DNA from: Winogradskyella sp.
GTDB taxonomy: Bacteria > Bacteroidota > Bacteroidia > Flavobacteriales > Flavobacteriaceae
Reading direction: 5' to 3'
NCBI RefSeq assembly: GCF_013042245.1
Contig: NZ_JABDQL010000024.1
Span: 28,332-92,331 of the forward strand
Length of the DNA: 64,000 bases
The position numbers and the translations under genes were made by a program. Positions within the stretch are counted from its first letter, which is position 1. Every line of letters begins with the position of its first letter. This document shows, in pieces, positions 8,432 through 17,101 of this stretch. The notes under the pieces were generated by a model, which worked only from the letters and a program-made list of their open reading frames with translations, was not told the origin of the DNA and made no database searches.

Positions 8432-9448
8432 ATGAAAAAAGAAGATATTTCGGCTGTAAAAACGCTATTAAGCGTGCCAAAAAGGATTATAATCGTTCCG
8501 CATAGAAACCCAGATGGCGATGCTATTGGTTCAACTCTAGGCTTAATGCATTACCTAAAACTCAATAATCATGAGGCTAGGGTTATTGCGCCTAATGATT
8601 ATCCTGATTTCTTGAAATGGATTCCTGGAGAAGATTCAATCTTAAAATTTGAATCGCAAAGAACTGATTCTAAAAAGCTTATTGCAGAAGCAGACATTAT
8701 TTTTACATTAGACTTTAATGCCTTAAACCGTACAGGTAATGATATGGCAGAAGTCTTAGAAGCCTCAATAGCTACAAAAATTATGATAGACCACCATCAA
8801 GCACCAGATGATTATGCAAAATATATGTATTCTGACGTGAGTATGTCTTCAACCTGTGAGATGGTGTTCAACTTTATTGAAATGCTTGACGATACTGACA
8901 AAATCACTCCAGACATTGCTACTTGCATTTATGTTGGAATTATGACAGATACAGGTTCTTTCAGGTTTAGATCTACAACAAGCCGTACACATCATATTAT
9001 TGCAGATTTGATTGATAAAGGCGCCGATAATACGGAAATCCACAACCAAGTTTATGACACTAATAGTTATCATAGACTGCAACTGTTGGGAAAAGCACTT
9101 CAGAATTTAAAGGTTTTACCCGAACTAAACACGGCTTATATAACGCTTTCTCAAAAAGAATTGGATGAATTCAACTTTAAAAAAGGAGATACAGAAGGTG
9201 TGGTTAATTACGCATTATCCATAGAAAATGTTGTTTTAGCTGCTATTTTCATAGAAAACATACATGAAGGTATTATTAAAATTTCACTACGAAGTAAAGG
9301 CGACTTTTCGGTAAACGAATTTTCAAGAGCACACTTTAATGGTGGTGGACATACCAATGCTGCTGGCGGACGAAGTGAAATGTCCTTAAAAGAAACTGTT
9401 GAAAAATTTATTGCTATATTGCCTGAATATAAAACCCTACTGTCATAA
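8432..9448 (+). CDS. nrnA: DHH/DHHA1 phosphoesterase, bifunctional oligoribonuclease/PAP phosphatase NrnA
   Basis: Cytosolic enzyme that degrades very short RNAs and dephosphorylates 3'-phosphoadenosine-5'-phosphate. DHH motifs are complete: IVPHRNPDGDAIGSTLG near residue 22, TLDFNALNR, the name-giving MIDHHQ and, at the C-terminal DHHA1 domain, HFNGGGHTNAAGG. Length 338 residues matches NrnA/YtqI. The stop codon shares one base with the gldI start (TAATG), so nrnA, gldI and the following isomerase gene form a coupled unit. Confidence 0.92.
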   Translation: MKKEDISAVKTLLSVPKRIIIVPHRNPDGDAIGSTLGLMHYLKLNNHEARVIAPNDYPDFLKWIPGEDSILKFESQRTDSKKLIAEADIIFTLDFNALNRTGNDMAEVLEASIATKIMIDHHQAPDDYAKYMYSDVSMSSTCEMVFNFIEMLDDTDKITPDIATCIYVGIMTDTGSFRFRSTTSRTHHIIADLIDKGADNTEIHNQVYDTNSYHRLQLLGKALQNLKVLPELNTAYITLSQKELDEFNFKKGDTEGVVNYALSIENVVLAAIFIENIHEGIIKISLRSKGDFSVNEFSRAHFNGGGHTNAAGGRSEMSLKETVEKFIAILPEYKTLLS

Positions 9449-9990
9449 TGCGTCACCTACCTTTAATTTTTATATTGGTAATTTTTACAGTAAGCTGTAA
9501 GTCTCCCGAAGCACGTCCTCCTGTCGTTGTAAAATCGGGTTCTTTTATTGAAGAATCGGTAGAGCGTAACAAAGCACTTAATAAAAAAGAACGTAAAGAA
9601 ATACAAAAAGTCATAGCCAGTTTTTCTGATAAAGATTTTATGAGTTCAGAGAACGGCTTTTGGTATCACTATAATTCTAGAGCACAAAACGATATGGTTA
9701 CACCACAATTTGGTGACCGTGTAGAATATACTTATACCGTTTCAGACCTCAATGGGATAGAGATTTATTCTGAAGATGAAATTGGTACTCAGTTTTATAC
9801 TATGGATAAAGAAGAATTATTTTCTGGCTTAAGAGAAGGTTTAAAACTCATGAAAGCTTCCGAAGATATTACTTTTATATTTCCATCTCAAAAAGCCTTT
9901 GGCTATTACGGAGACAATAACAAAATTGGCACTAATGTGCCGCTAATTTGCAACGTAAATTTAAAAACAATAACCCAAAACAATGATTAA
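9448..9990 (+). CDS. gldI: Gliding motility-associated peptidyl-prolyl isomerase GldI
   Basis: Lipoprotein of the FKBP fold needed for gliding in flavobacteria, where it is thought to help fold gliding/T9SS proteins in the periplasm. The leader MRHLPLIFILVIFTVSCKS provides a lipobox cysteine at residue 17. A basic helical region (KKERKEIQKVIASF) precedes the FKBP domain (residues about 90-175) with EELFSGLREGLKLMKASE and the IFPSQKAFGYYG block. Length 180 residues is normal for GldI. It overlaps nrnA by one base upstream and the next isomerase gene by eight bases downstream. Confidence 0.92.
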   Translation: MRHLPLIFILVIFTVSCKSPEARPPVVVKSGSFIEESVERNKALNKKERKEIQKVIASFSDKDFMSSENGFWYHYNSRAQNDMVTPQFGDRVEYTYTVSDLNGIEIYSEDEIGTQFYTMDKEELFSGLREGLKLMKASEDITFIFPSQKAFGYYGDNNKIGTNVPLICNVNLKTITQNND

Positions 9991-11203
9991 GAAAATTTTT
10001 ATTCCACTACTCGCCATAGCATTATTAGCTACAACTAGTTGTAAGAAACCTCGTTACGACCTAGAAGATGGATTATATGCCGAATTTGTAACTAACATGG
10101 ATACTATGGTTGCTAAATTATATTATGATAAAGTACCGGTAACTGTCGCTAATTTTGTAGCCCTTGCTGAAGGGAAACACCCATTGGTCAAAGAAGAGTA
10201 TAAAGACAAAAAATATTACAACGGTACAACCTTTCACCGTGTTATGGATGGTTTTATGATTCAAGGTGGTGACCCAACTGCAACTGGTTCTGGTGACCCA
10301 GGTTATAAGTTTGAAGACGAATTTAGTAACGAACTAAAGCATAGCAAATCAGGAATTTTGTCTATGGCAAATTCTGGACCTAATACAAACGGTTCTCAAT
10401 TTTTTATTACTGAAAAAGCAACACAGTTCTTGGATGCATACCAAGCAGACGGAACCCTAAAAAAATGTGGCCGTTTCCCAGGTGGTGGATGTCATGCAGT
10501 ATTCGGTGAATTAGTATTAGGATTAAACGTACAAGACTCCATCTCTAACGTAAAAGTTGGGGCTGCCAACAAACCTGTAGAAGATGTTGTACTTAAAGAA
10601 GTAAATATTATCCGTATTGGTTCTGAAGCTAAAAAGTTTGATGCCCCTAAAGTTTTTACAGAAGAATTACCAAAGATTAAGGAACGTGTTGCAGCAGCAG
10701 AAGAAGAAGCGCGTAAAAAAGCTGAAGAGGAGCAACGCATTAAAGACGAAAAAACAGCAGCTGCCACTGCAGAGTTTAAAACAACAATTGACAATTATAC
10801 TGCAAAAGCAAAGCAATTACCATCTGGTTTAAAGGTACACTACCTCAATAAAGGCAATGGTGCAAAACCAAAAACTGGACAAATGGCTTTAATCAATTAT
10901 CAAGGCTATTTTACAGATGGAAAACTTTTAGACAGTAATGTAAAAGAGGTTGAAGAAAAGTACGGTATGCTCAATCCTCAGAAAACACAGCGTAATATGT
11001 ATGCGCCTACACCAATGAAAGTGAGTCCAGATGCGGCTTTGTTTGCTGGTTTTAAAGAAGCACTTGCAACTCTACGTGTTGGTGACAAGGCATTCTTTTA
11101 TTTTCCATCGCATTTGGCGTACGGCGAAAGTGGTCGCCCACCAATGGTACAACCAAATACAGATTTAGCATTTATTATTGAAATGGTAGATATTCAGAAA
11201 TAA
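9983..11203 (+). CDS. Two-domain peptidyl-prolyl isomerase lipoprotein (cyclophilin + FKBP)
   Basis: A fusion of two different proline isomerase folds. After a lipoprotein leader ending LLATTSCKK comes a cyclophilin domain (residues about 30-215) with FHRVMDGFMIQGGDPTATG, MANSGPNTNGSQFFIT and HAVFGELVLG. A charged, probably helical linker (residues about 220-265) leads to a C-terminal FKBP domain with ALINYQGYFTDGKLLDSN and the AYGESGRPP loop. It is therefore expected to be a membrane-anchored periplasmic folding factor, probably acting alongside GldI, whose gene it overlaps. A strong hairpin terminator follows. Confidence 0.9.
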   Translation: MIKKIFIPLLAIALLATTSCKKPRYDLEDGLYAEFVTNMDTMVAKLYYDKVPVTVANFVALAEGKHPLVKEEYKDKKYYNGTTFHRVMDGFMIQGGDPTATGSGDPGYKFEDEFSNELKHSKSGILSMANSGPNTNGSQFFITEKATQFLDAYQADGTLKKCGRFPGGGCHAVFGELVLGLNVQDSISNVKVGAANKPVEDVVLKEVNIIRIGSEAKKFDAPKVFTEELPKIKERVAAAEEEARKKAEEEQRIKDEKTAAATAEFKTTIDNYTAKAKQLPSGLKVHYLNKGNGAKPKTGQMALINYQGYFTDGKLLDSNVKEVEEKYGMLNPQKTQRNMYAPTPMKVSPDAALFAGFKEALATLRVGDKAFFYFPSHLAYGESGRPPMVQPNTDLAFIIEMVDIQK

Positions 11204-11233
11204 GATTTTGGTTTGAACTCGTTATAGAGTTTG

Positions 11234-11276
11234 AAAAAAAAGCAGTTGTATAAAATTATATAACTGCTTTTTTTTT
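11234..11276. terminator. Bidirectional intrinsic terminator
   Basis: A 12-bp stem (AGCAGTTGTATA at 11241-11252 pairing with 11257-11268, one wobble) with a 4-nt loop is flanked by an A run on the left and a T run on the right. It can end both the plus-strand nrnA-gldI-isomerase transcript and the minus-strand pepD transcript. Confidence 0.9.
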
Positions 11277-11342
11277 CAATTTTAAAAAAGGTTTAAACTT
11301 GGAGTTATCCTGAAGTCTAGAAGTTAAATCAGATCTTCTCTC

Positions 11343-12809
11343 CTAACTCTTTACTGGAATATTCTTCAAAATTTCTAAAACAAAATCCCAATATTTTTGA
11401 GCTGAAGAAATTTGAGCTCGCTCGTCTGGTGAATGCGCGCCTTTAATATTAGGTCCAAAACTAATCATATCCATTTCTGGATAATTCTGTCCAAGAATCC
11501 CGCATTCTAAACCTGCGTGGCAAGCTGCTACGTGTGGTTTTTCTCCATTATTGAGGCGCTCATAAATAGGCACCATAAGTTTTAGGATATCAGACTCCAT
11601 ATTTGGTGCCCAACCTGGGTAATCACCAGAAAATTCAACCTCACAACCTGTTAACTCAAAAGTAGCACGTAACGTATTTGCCAAATCATACTTAGAACTC
11701 TCCACAGAGCTACGTGTCAAACAGCCAATTTTAATTTGGCCATCTTTTACAATAACACGCGCTATATTATTAGAAGTTTCTACCAATTCTGGAATATCAG
11801 CACTCATTCTATAAACACCATTTAAAGCTGCATATATAGCTCTAGTCAAACCTTCTTGAACCCCTAATTCCATGATTTTTTCTGGAATAATCGTTTTAGA
11901 AATCAGGATTTCTAAATCTGGCTCCATTGTCCTATACTCGTTTTTTATAATTTCTGAAAGTTGCGCCATTTCAAAATTAAATGCTTCTTCATGCACTGCA
12001 TCTACAGCAACAATTGCATTACTCTCTCGAGGAATAACGTTACGTAAACTTCCGCCATCAATTTGTGATATACGTAATCCAAAATTTTCAAATCCATCAA
12101 AAAGTAAACGATTCATTATTTTGTTTGCATTACCTAAGCCTTCATGAATTTGCATCCCTGAATGTCCTCCCTGCAATCCTTTTATAGTAATCGTATATCC
12201 AATTTTAAATTCAGGAGTTTCTTCTTCAGCATAAGTTCTTGTTGCCGTGACATCGACACCACCGGCACAACCCACACCGATTTCATCGTCTTCTTCAGTA
12301 TCAAGATTTAGTAAAATTTCGCCTTTAAGCAAGCCGCCTTTTAACCCCATTGCGCCAGTCATACCTGTTTCTTCGTCAATTGTAAACAAAGCTTCTAGAG
12401 AAGGATGTGCAATATCTTTACTTTCTAAAATCGCCATGATTGTAGCAACACCTAAGCCATTATCTGCACCTAAAGTTGTTCCTTTAGCTTTAACCCAATC
12501 ACCTTCAACAAACATCTCAATACCTTGTTTATCAAAATCGAAAACGGTATCGTTATTTTTTTGGTGTACCATATCTAAATGGCTCTGCATCACTATAGGT
12601 TTTCTGTCCTCCATACCTTTTGTGGCTGGCTTGCGGATGATTACATTTCCGACTTCGTCTTCAATAGTTTCTAATCCAAGATTTTTTCCGAAATCTTTCA
12701 TGAATTTAATGACACGTTCTTCTTTTTTTGAAGGTCTGGGTATGGCATTTAAATCTGCGAATTTATTCCAAAGTTTCTTTGGTTCTAAGACTCTTATTTC
12801 TGAACTCAT
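11343..12809 (-). CDS. pepD: Aminoacyl-histidine dipeptidase (cytosol non-specific dipeptidase, M20 family)
   Basis: Di-zinc aminopeptidase that cleaves Xaa-His and other dipeptides in the cytosol. Metal and catalytic motifs are clear: VMQSHLDMVHQ (first histidine ligand and catalytic aspartate), GTTLGADNGLGVA (bridging aspartate), TIDEETGMTGA (general-base glutamate) and the dimerisation-domain GGHSGMQIH. The C-terminal CHAGLECG carries another conserved histidine. Length 488 residues fits PepD. The long ORFs on the opposite strand at 11872-12147 and 12247-12828 are shadows of this gene. Confidence 0.93.
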   Translation of the reverse strand: MSSEIRVLEPKKLWNKFADLNAIPRPSKKEERVIKFMKDFGKNLGLETIEDEVGNVIIRKPATKGMEDRKPIVMQSHLDMVHQKNNDTVFDFDKQGIEMFVEGDWVKAKGTTLGADNGLGVATIMAILESKDIAHPSLEALFTIDEETGMTGAMGLKGGLLKGEILLNLDTEEDDEIGVGCAGGVDVTATRTYAEEETPEFKIGYTITIKGLQGGHSGMQIHEGLGNANKIMNRLLFDGFENFGLRISQIDGGSLRNVIPRESNAIVAVDAVHEEAFNFEMAQLSEIIKNEYRTMEPDLEILISKTIIPEKIMELGVQEGLTRAIYAALNGVYRMSADIPELVETSNNIARVIVKDGQIKIGCLTRSSVESSKYDLANTLRATFELTGCEVEFSGDYPGWAPNMESDILKLMVPIYERLNNGEKPHVAACHAGLECGILGQNYPEMDMISFGPNIKGAHSPDERAQISSAQKYWDFVLEILKNIPVKS

Positions 12810-12942
12810 ATGTGTATTTTTATATTAATACAAAGGTAGGAAATAGTCTTCGTAATATTTACCATTCTGAGCTTGATTCGGAATCTAACTAAAATGCTGA
12901 AACAACTTGTGCATAACTGTGTTTTCCCTAAAGTAAATTACT

Positions 12943-12950
12943 TATTTTTG
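12943..12950 (+). promoter_or_regulatory. -7 promoter element in front of the DUF3810 gene
   Basis: TATTTTTG matches TAnnTTTG exactly and ends only four bases before the ATG at 12955; the -33 side is weak (TTTT 18 nt upstream). Transcription would start at or next to the start codon, so the mRNA may be leaderless. Confidence 0.5.
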
Positions 12951-12954
12951 AAAC

Positions 12955-14022
12955 ATGCGAGTAACCAAAAAAGGAGCATTATTTATTTTTTTAGCTATTC
13001 AAATTATTGCTATCAATATTCTGAAACAATTCCCTGAATTCATTGAGCAGTTTTACAGCAATGGTATTTATGTTTGGTTATCAAAATTGATGCGTTATTC
13101 TTTTGGTTGGGTACCGTTTTCTGTTGGTGACATACTATATACGCTTGCAGGAATTTATATTATAAGATGGCTAATTGTAAACTTTAAAAATAGCTACAAG
13201 GACACTATAAATTGGTTGTTGGATATTACAGCTGTGCTATCCATCGTCTATTTTTCATTTCATATGCTTTGGGGTTTTAATTATTACCGTCAACCGCTTC
13301 ATAAATCGTTGAATATTAAAGCAGATTATTCAACTGAAGAATTAATTGCATTTACTGAACAGTTGATTGAAAAATCAAACCAAATTCACACTGAGTTAAG
13401 TATTTCAGACACGCTTAAAATTATTCTACCCTACAAAAAATTTGAAATTTTTGACAAGGTTAAATCAGGTTATGATAAACTTTCAAAAAACTATCCGCAT
13501 CTATATTATAAACCTGTAAGTCTAAAAAAATCCATTTACAGTATACCATTAACTTATATGGGATTTTCTGGTTACTTGAATCCTTTTACTAATGAAGCAC
13601 AAGTAGATGGATTAATTCCTATATACAAATTCCCAACAACCTCTTGCCATGAAGTTGCTCATCAGCTCGGTTATGCTGCGGAAAACGAAGCTAATTTTAT
13701 AGGCACACTTGCTGCTTTAAGCAATGAGGATTTATATTTCAAATATTCCGGATATACATTTGCCTTGCGCTATTGTTTAGTTGAGATTTACAAACGAAAT
13801 CCTAAAAAATATACGCAGCTTCTAGAAACTGTAAATGTTGGTATCCGAAAAAATTATCAAGAAGTTCAGGAGTTTTGGCAATCTTATCAAAATCCGCTTG
13901 AGCCTGTTTTCGAAAAAACTTTTGACACCTTTTTAAAAGCCAACAACCAATCTAATGGCATGAAGAGTTACAGTTATGTTGTAGCTCTTTTAGTAAATTA
14001 TTACAATAACAAGCCACTTTAA
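12955..14022 (+). CDS. DUF3810 family membrane protein with HExxH motif
   Basis: A 355-residue protein with about three N-terminal membrane helices (residues 8-115) followed by a soluble domain. That domain contains SCHEVAHQLGYAAENEANF, a zinc-metallopeptidase-type HExxH with a downstream glutamate, as is normal for DUF3810. The family is widespread in Bacteroidetes and has no assigned function that I know of; a membrane-anchored peptidase is an inference from the motif. It is divergently oriented to pepD and probably transcribed alone from the promoter just upstream. Confidence 0.8.
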   Translation: MRVTKKGALFIFLAIQIIAINILKQFPEFIEQFYSNGIYVWLSKLMRYSFGWVPFSVGDILYTLAGIYIIRWLIVNFKNSYKDTINWLLDITAVLSIVYFSFHMLWGFNYYRQPLHKSLNIKADYSTEELIAFTEQLIEKSNQIHTELSISDTLKIILPYKKFEIFDKVKSGYDKLSKNYPHLYYKPVSLKKSIYSIPLTYMGFSGYLNPFTNEAQVDGLIPIYKFPTTSCHEVAHQLGYAAENEANFIGTLAALSNEDLYFKYSGYTFALRYCLVEIYKRNPKKYTQLLETVNVGIRKNYQEVQEFWQSYQNPLEPVFEKTFDTFLKANNQSNGMKSYSYVVALLVNYYNNKPL

Positions 14023-14104
14023 AAACGTTAAAAATTCTTAATAAAAAAGAAGATTTAGCATTAAGCGTTATATTTAAAAAACAAAATTCTAACCAACAAT
14101 ACAT

Positions 14105-17074
14105 ATGATTAAAGTTTATTTACGGCTGCTCATGCTTATGTGCAGTTTTTCGTTATTTGCACAAGATTATTTTCCTAGTAATTCTGGTGTAAAATCTGAC
14201 AACTCTAACTACAAGGCATTTACTAATGCCAAAATCCATGTATCGCCATCACAGGTAATTGAAAATGGAACTTTACTTATTAAAGATGGTAAAGTCGTTA
14301 GCGTCGGAAAATCGGTAAATTTACCAACTAACACTACTAAGTTAGATTTATCTGGCAAATCTATTTATCCATCATTTATAGATATGTACACGACTTTTGG
14401 TGTTACCAAACCAAAACGTGGTGGTAATGGCCCACAATACAGACCAAGTCGGAGTGGTTTTTATTGGAATGACCATATTATGCCAGAACAAGACGTTATG
14501 GCAAATTTTAAATACGACGCTAAGTCGGCTTCAGACATGCACAAGCTAGGTTTCGGCGTTGTCAATACACACATGGCTGACGGAATTGCACGTGGCACTG
14601 GTGCATTGATTTCCTTAAATAACGATGCAGACAATTCGCTTCGCGTCGTGGATGGCGAAATATCTCAACATTTTTCATTCAGTAAAAGTGTGAGGTCAAG
14701 ACAGTCCTATCCATCATCAATTATGGGAAGTATGGCCTTGTTGCGTCAAATGTACGATGATGCTAAATGGTATGCCAACGGTAATGTAGATACAAGAGAT
14801 TTGTCGCTTGAAGCTTTAAACGGAAACAAAAATCTACTTCAAATTTTTGAAGCTGGAAGTCGCGCAAATTTATTACGTGCTGATAAAGTTGGAGATTCTC
14901 GCAATGTACAATATACTATTGTTGGTGGTGGAGATGAATATGAGCGTTTGGATGAAATAAAAGCTTCTAATGCAACGATAATATTACCTATTGACTTTCA
15001 AATGGCATACGATGTGGAAAATGCTTTTTTAGCATCTACCCTTTCGTTAAGTGATATGCGTGCTTGGAATCAAGAACCACACAACCCAAGATTACTGGCA
15101 GAAAATGATGTGCAATTTGCATTAACCACTCACGGTCTTAAAAAGGTAAGTAGTTTTAAAAGTAATTTAATAAAAGCTATAGAAAATGGTCTTTCAAAAC
15201 AAAAGGCGCTTGAAGCTTTAACGACTATTCCTGCGCAATTACTTGGAAAGTCTAATATGTTGGGAACTCTAAAAACTGGTAGTTATGCCAACTTTTTAAT
15301 TACTTCAGGAGATATTTTTGATAAAAAGACAAAGCTCTATGAGAATTGGGTTCAAGGTATGCAACATGTTATTTCCGATATGAATGTAAAAAATATCGAT
15401 GGTGATTACACTTTTACACTTGCTGGAAGTGATTATAAATTAAATATTTCTGGCAGCGCAAGCAAACCAAAAACAAAATTAGAATCTGGAGATAAGAGCT
15501 TAGGTACCAAAATGAATTATTCTGACGATTGGGTAAACCTTACCTTCAAAACAGCAGATAGTACAAAAAATGAATTTATTCGTATCGCAGCAAATGTTGC
15601 TAATGAAAACAATTTAAGCGGAAAAGCGATTATGCCAAATGGCGCAGAATATAATTTCTTTGCTACAAAAGCTTTAAAAGATGAAATGGCTAAGAAAGAC
15701 AAGAAGAAAAAAGGTACCGCTAAGGATACACCTTACATGAGTCCAATAACCTATCCTAATATTGCTTACGGCTATGAAGAAAAGCCTAAAGCTGAAACTA
15801 TATTGTTTAAAAATGCAACGGTTTGGACCAACGAAAGTGAAGGTATCTTAGAAAACACTGATGTTCTTATCAAAGACGGAAAAATTGCAAAAATAGGCAA
15901 AAACCTTTCCGATAGAAATGCAAAAGTTGTCGATGCGACAGGAAAACACGTTACAGCTGGTATTATCGATGAGCATTCTCATATCGGTGCTGCATCAATC
16001 AATGAAGGCGGACATAATTCTTCGGCAGAAGTGACTATCGAAGATGTTATTGACGATGAAGATATTGACATTTATAGAAACCTTGCTGGTGGCGTAACAT
16101 CAATACAAATATTACACGGTTCGGCAAATCCTATTGGCGGGCGCTCTGCTATTATAAAATTAAAATGGGGAGAAGCAGCAGATGACTATGTTTATGAGAA
16201 TTCGCCTAAGTTTATAAAATTTGCTTTAGGCGAAAACGTAAAGCAATCGCGAAGCCGAACTAACTCACGTTTCCCACAATCTAGAATGGGAGTTGAACAA
16301 GTATTTATAGATTATTTCAGTAGAGCTAAGGCTTATGATGAAGCTAAGAAAAGTGGAAAACCCTATAGAAAAGATACTGAAATGGAAGTTTTAGTCGAAA
16401 TTTTAAATGGTGAGCGTTTTATCTCATGCCATTCTTACGTACAAAGTGAGATTAATATGTTAATGAAAGTTGCCGAGCAATTTGATTTCAGAGTCAACAC
16501 ATTTACTCATATTCTCGAAGGTTATAAAGTCGCCGATAAGATGGCCGAGCACGGGGTTGGAGGCTCAACATTTAGTGATTGGTGGGCTTATAAGTATGAA
16601 GTAAATGATGCCATACCATATAATGCTGCGATTATGCATAATGCAGGTGTTGTAACTGCTATTAATAGTGATGATGCAGAAATGTCACGTCGCCTGAATC
16701 AAGAAGCTGCTAAATCTGTGAAATATGGTGGTGTTAATGAGGAAGATGCTTTTAAGTTTGTGACACTTAATCCTGCAAAACTATTACACTTGGATGACCG
16801 TGTAGGTAGTCTAAAAGTTGGTAAGGATGCGGACGTTGTATTATGGAGTGACCATCCGCTTTCAATATATGCAAAAGCAGAAAAAACAATCATTGAAGGT
16901 GTGACGTACTTTGATTTAGAAAAAGATAAGCAAATGCGTCAAGCCATTGCTAAAGAGAAAAGCGAATTGATGAACTTAATGCTTCAAGATAAAAACAAAG
17001 GCTTGAAAACTCAACCTGTTAAAAAGAAGGAAAAAGTGTTGTTAAACTGTGACTCTATGGATTCAGGCTATTAA
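14105..17074 (+). CDS. Secreted double amidohydrolase-family protein
   Basis: A 989-residue exported protein (signal peptide ending SLFAQD) made of two amidohydrolase-like modules, residues about 35-440 and 565-960. The second module is complete with DEHSHIG (about residue 622), CHSY (about 774), FTHILEG (about 801) and NSDDAEMSRR (about 855), which correspond to the metal ligands of the family. The first module has the fold signature at both ends (GKVVSVGKSV, TGSYANFLITSGDIF) but FIDMYTTFG where HxH should be, so it is probably catalytically dead. The substrate is unknown; family members hydrolyse cyclic amides and dipeptides. It is followed by another degenerate amidohydrolase gene. Confidence 0.85.
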   Translation: MIKVYLRLLMLMCSFSLFAQDYFPSNSGVKSDNSNYKAFTNAKIHVSPSQVIENGTLLIKDGKVVSVGKSVNLPTNTTKLDLSGKSIYPSFIDMYTTFGVTKPKRGGNGPQYRPSRSGFYWNDHIMPEQDVMANFKYDAKSASDMHKLGFGVVNTHMADGIARGTGALISLNNDADNSLRVVDGEISQHFSFSKSVRSRQSYPSSIMGSMALLRQMYDDAKWYANGNVDTRDLSLEALNGNKNLLQIFEAGSRANLLRADKVGDSRNVQYTIVGGGDEYERLDEIKASNATIILPIDFQMAYDVENAFLASTLSLSDMRAWNQEPHNPRLLAENDVQFALTTHGLKKVSSFKSNLIKAIENGLSKQKALEALTTIPAQLLGKSNMLGTLKTGSYANFLITSGDIFDKKTKLYENWVQGMQHVISDMNVKNIDGDYTFTLAGSDYKLNISGSASKPKTKLESGDKSLGTKMNYSDDWVNLTFKTADSTKNEFIRIAANVANENNLSGKAIMPNGAEYNFFATKALKDEMAKKDKKKKGTAKDTPYMSPITYPNIAYGYEEKPKAETILFKNATVWTNESEGILENTDVLIKDGKIAKIGKNLSDRNAKVVDATGKHVTAGIIDEHSHIGAASINEGGHNSSAEVTIEDVIDDEDIDIYRNLAGGVTSIQILHGSANPIGGRSAIIKLKWGEAADDYVYENSPKFIKFALGENVKQSRSRTNSRFPQSRMGVEQVFIDYFSRAKAYDEAKKSGKPYRKDTEMEVLVEILNGERFISCHSYVQSEINMLMKVAEQFDFRVNTFTHILEGYKVADKMAEHGVGGSTFSDWWAYKYEVNDAIPYNAAIMHNAGVVTAINSDDAEMSRRLNQEAAKSVKYGGVNEEDAFKFVTLNPAKLLHLDDRVGSLKVGKDADVVLWSDHPLSIYAKAEKTIIEGVTYFDLEKDKQMRQAIAKEKSELMNLMLQDKNKGLKTQPVKKKEKVLLNCDSMDSGY

Positions 17075-17101
17075 TCAGACTCAAAATTTAAATTTATCAA
17101 A

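Noticed and set aside
12247-12828. 193-residue plus-strand ORF
   Set aside because: Antisense shadow of pepD, with Ser/Pro-rich low-complexity sequence and no start context.
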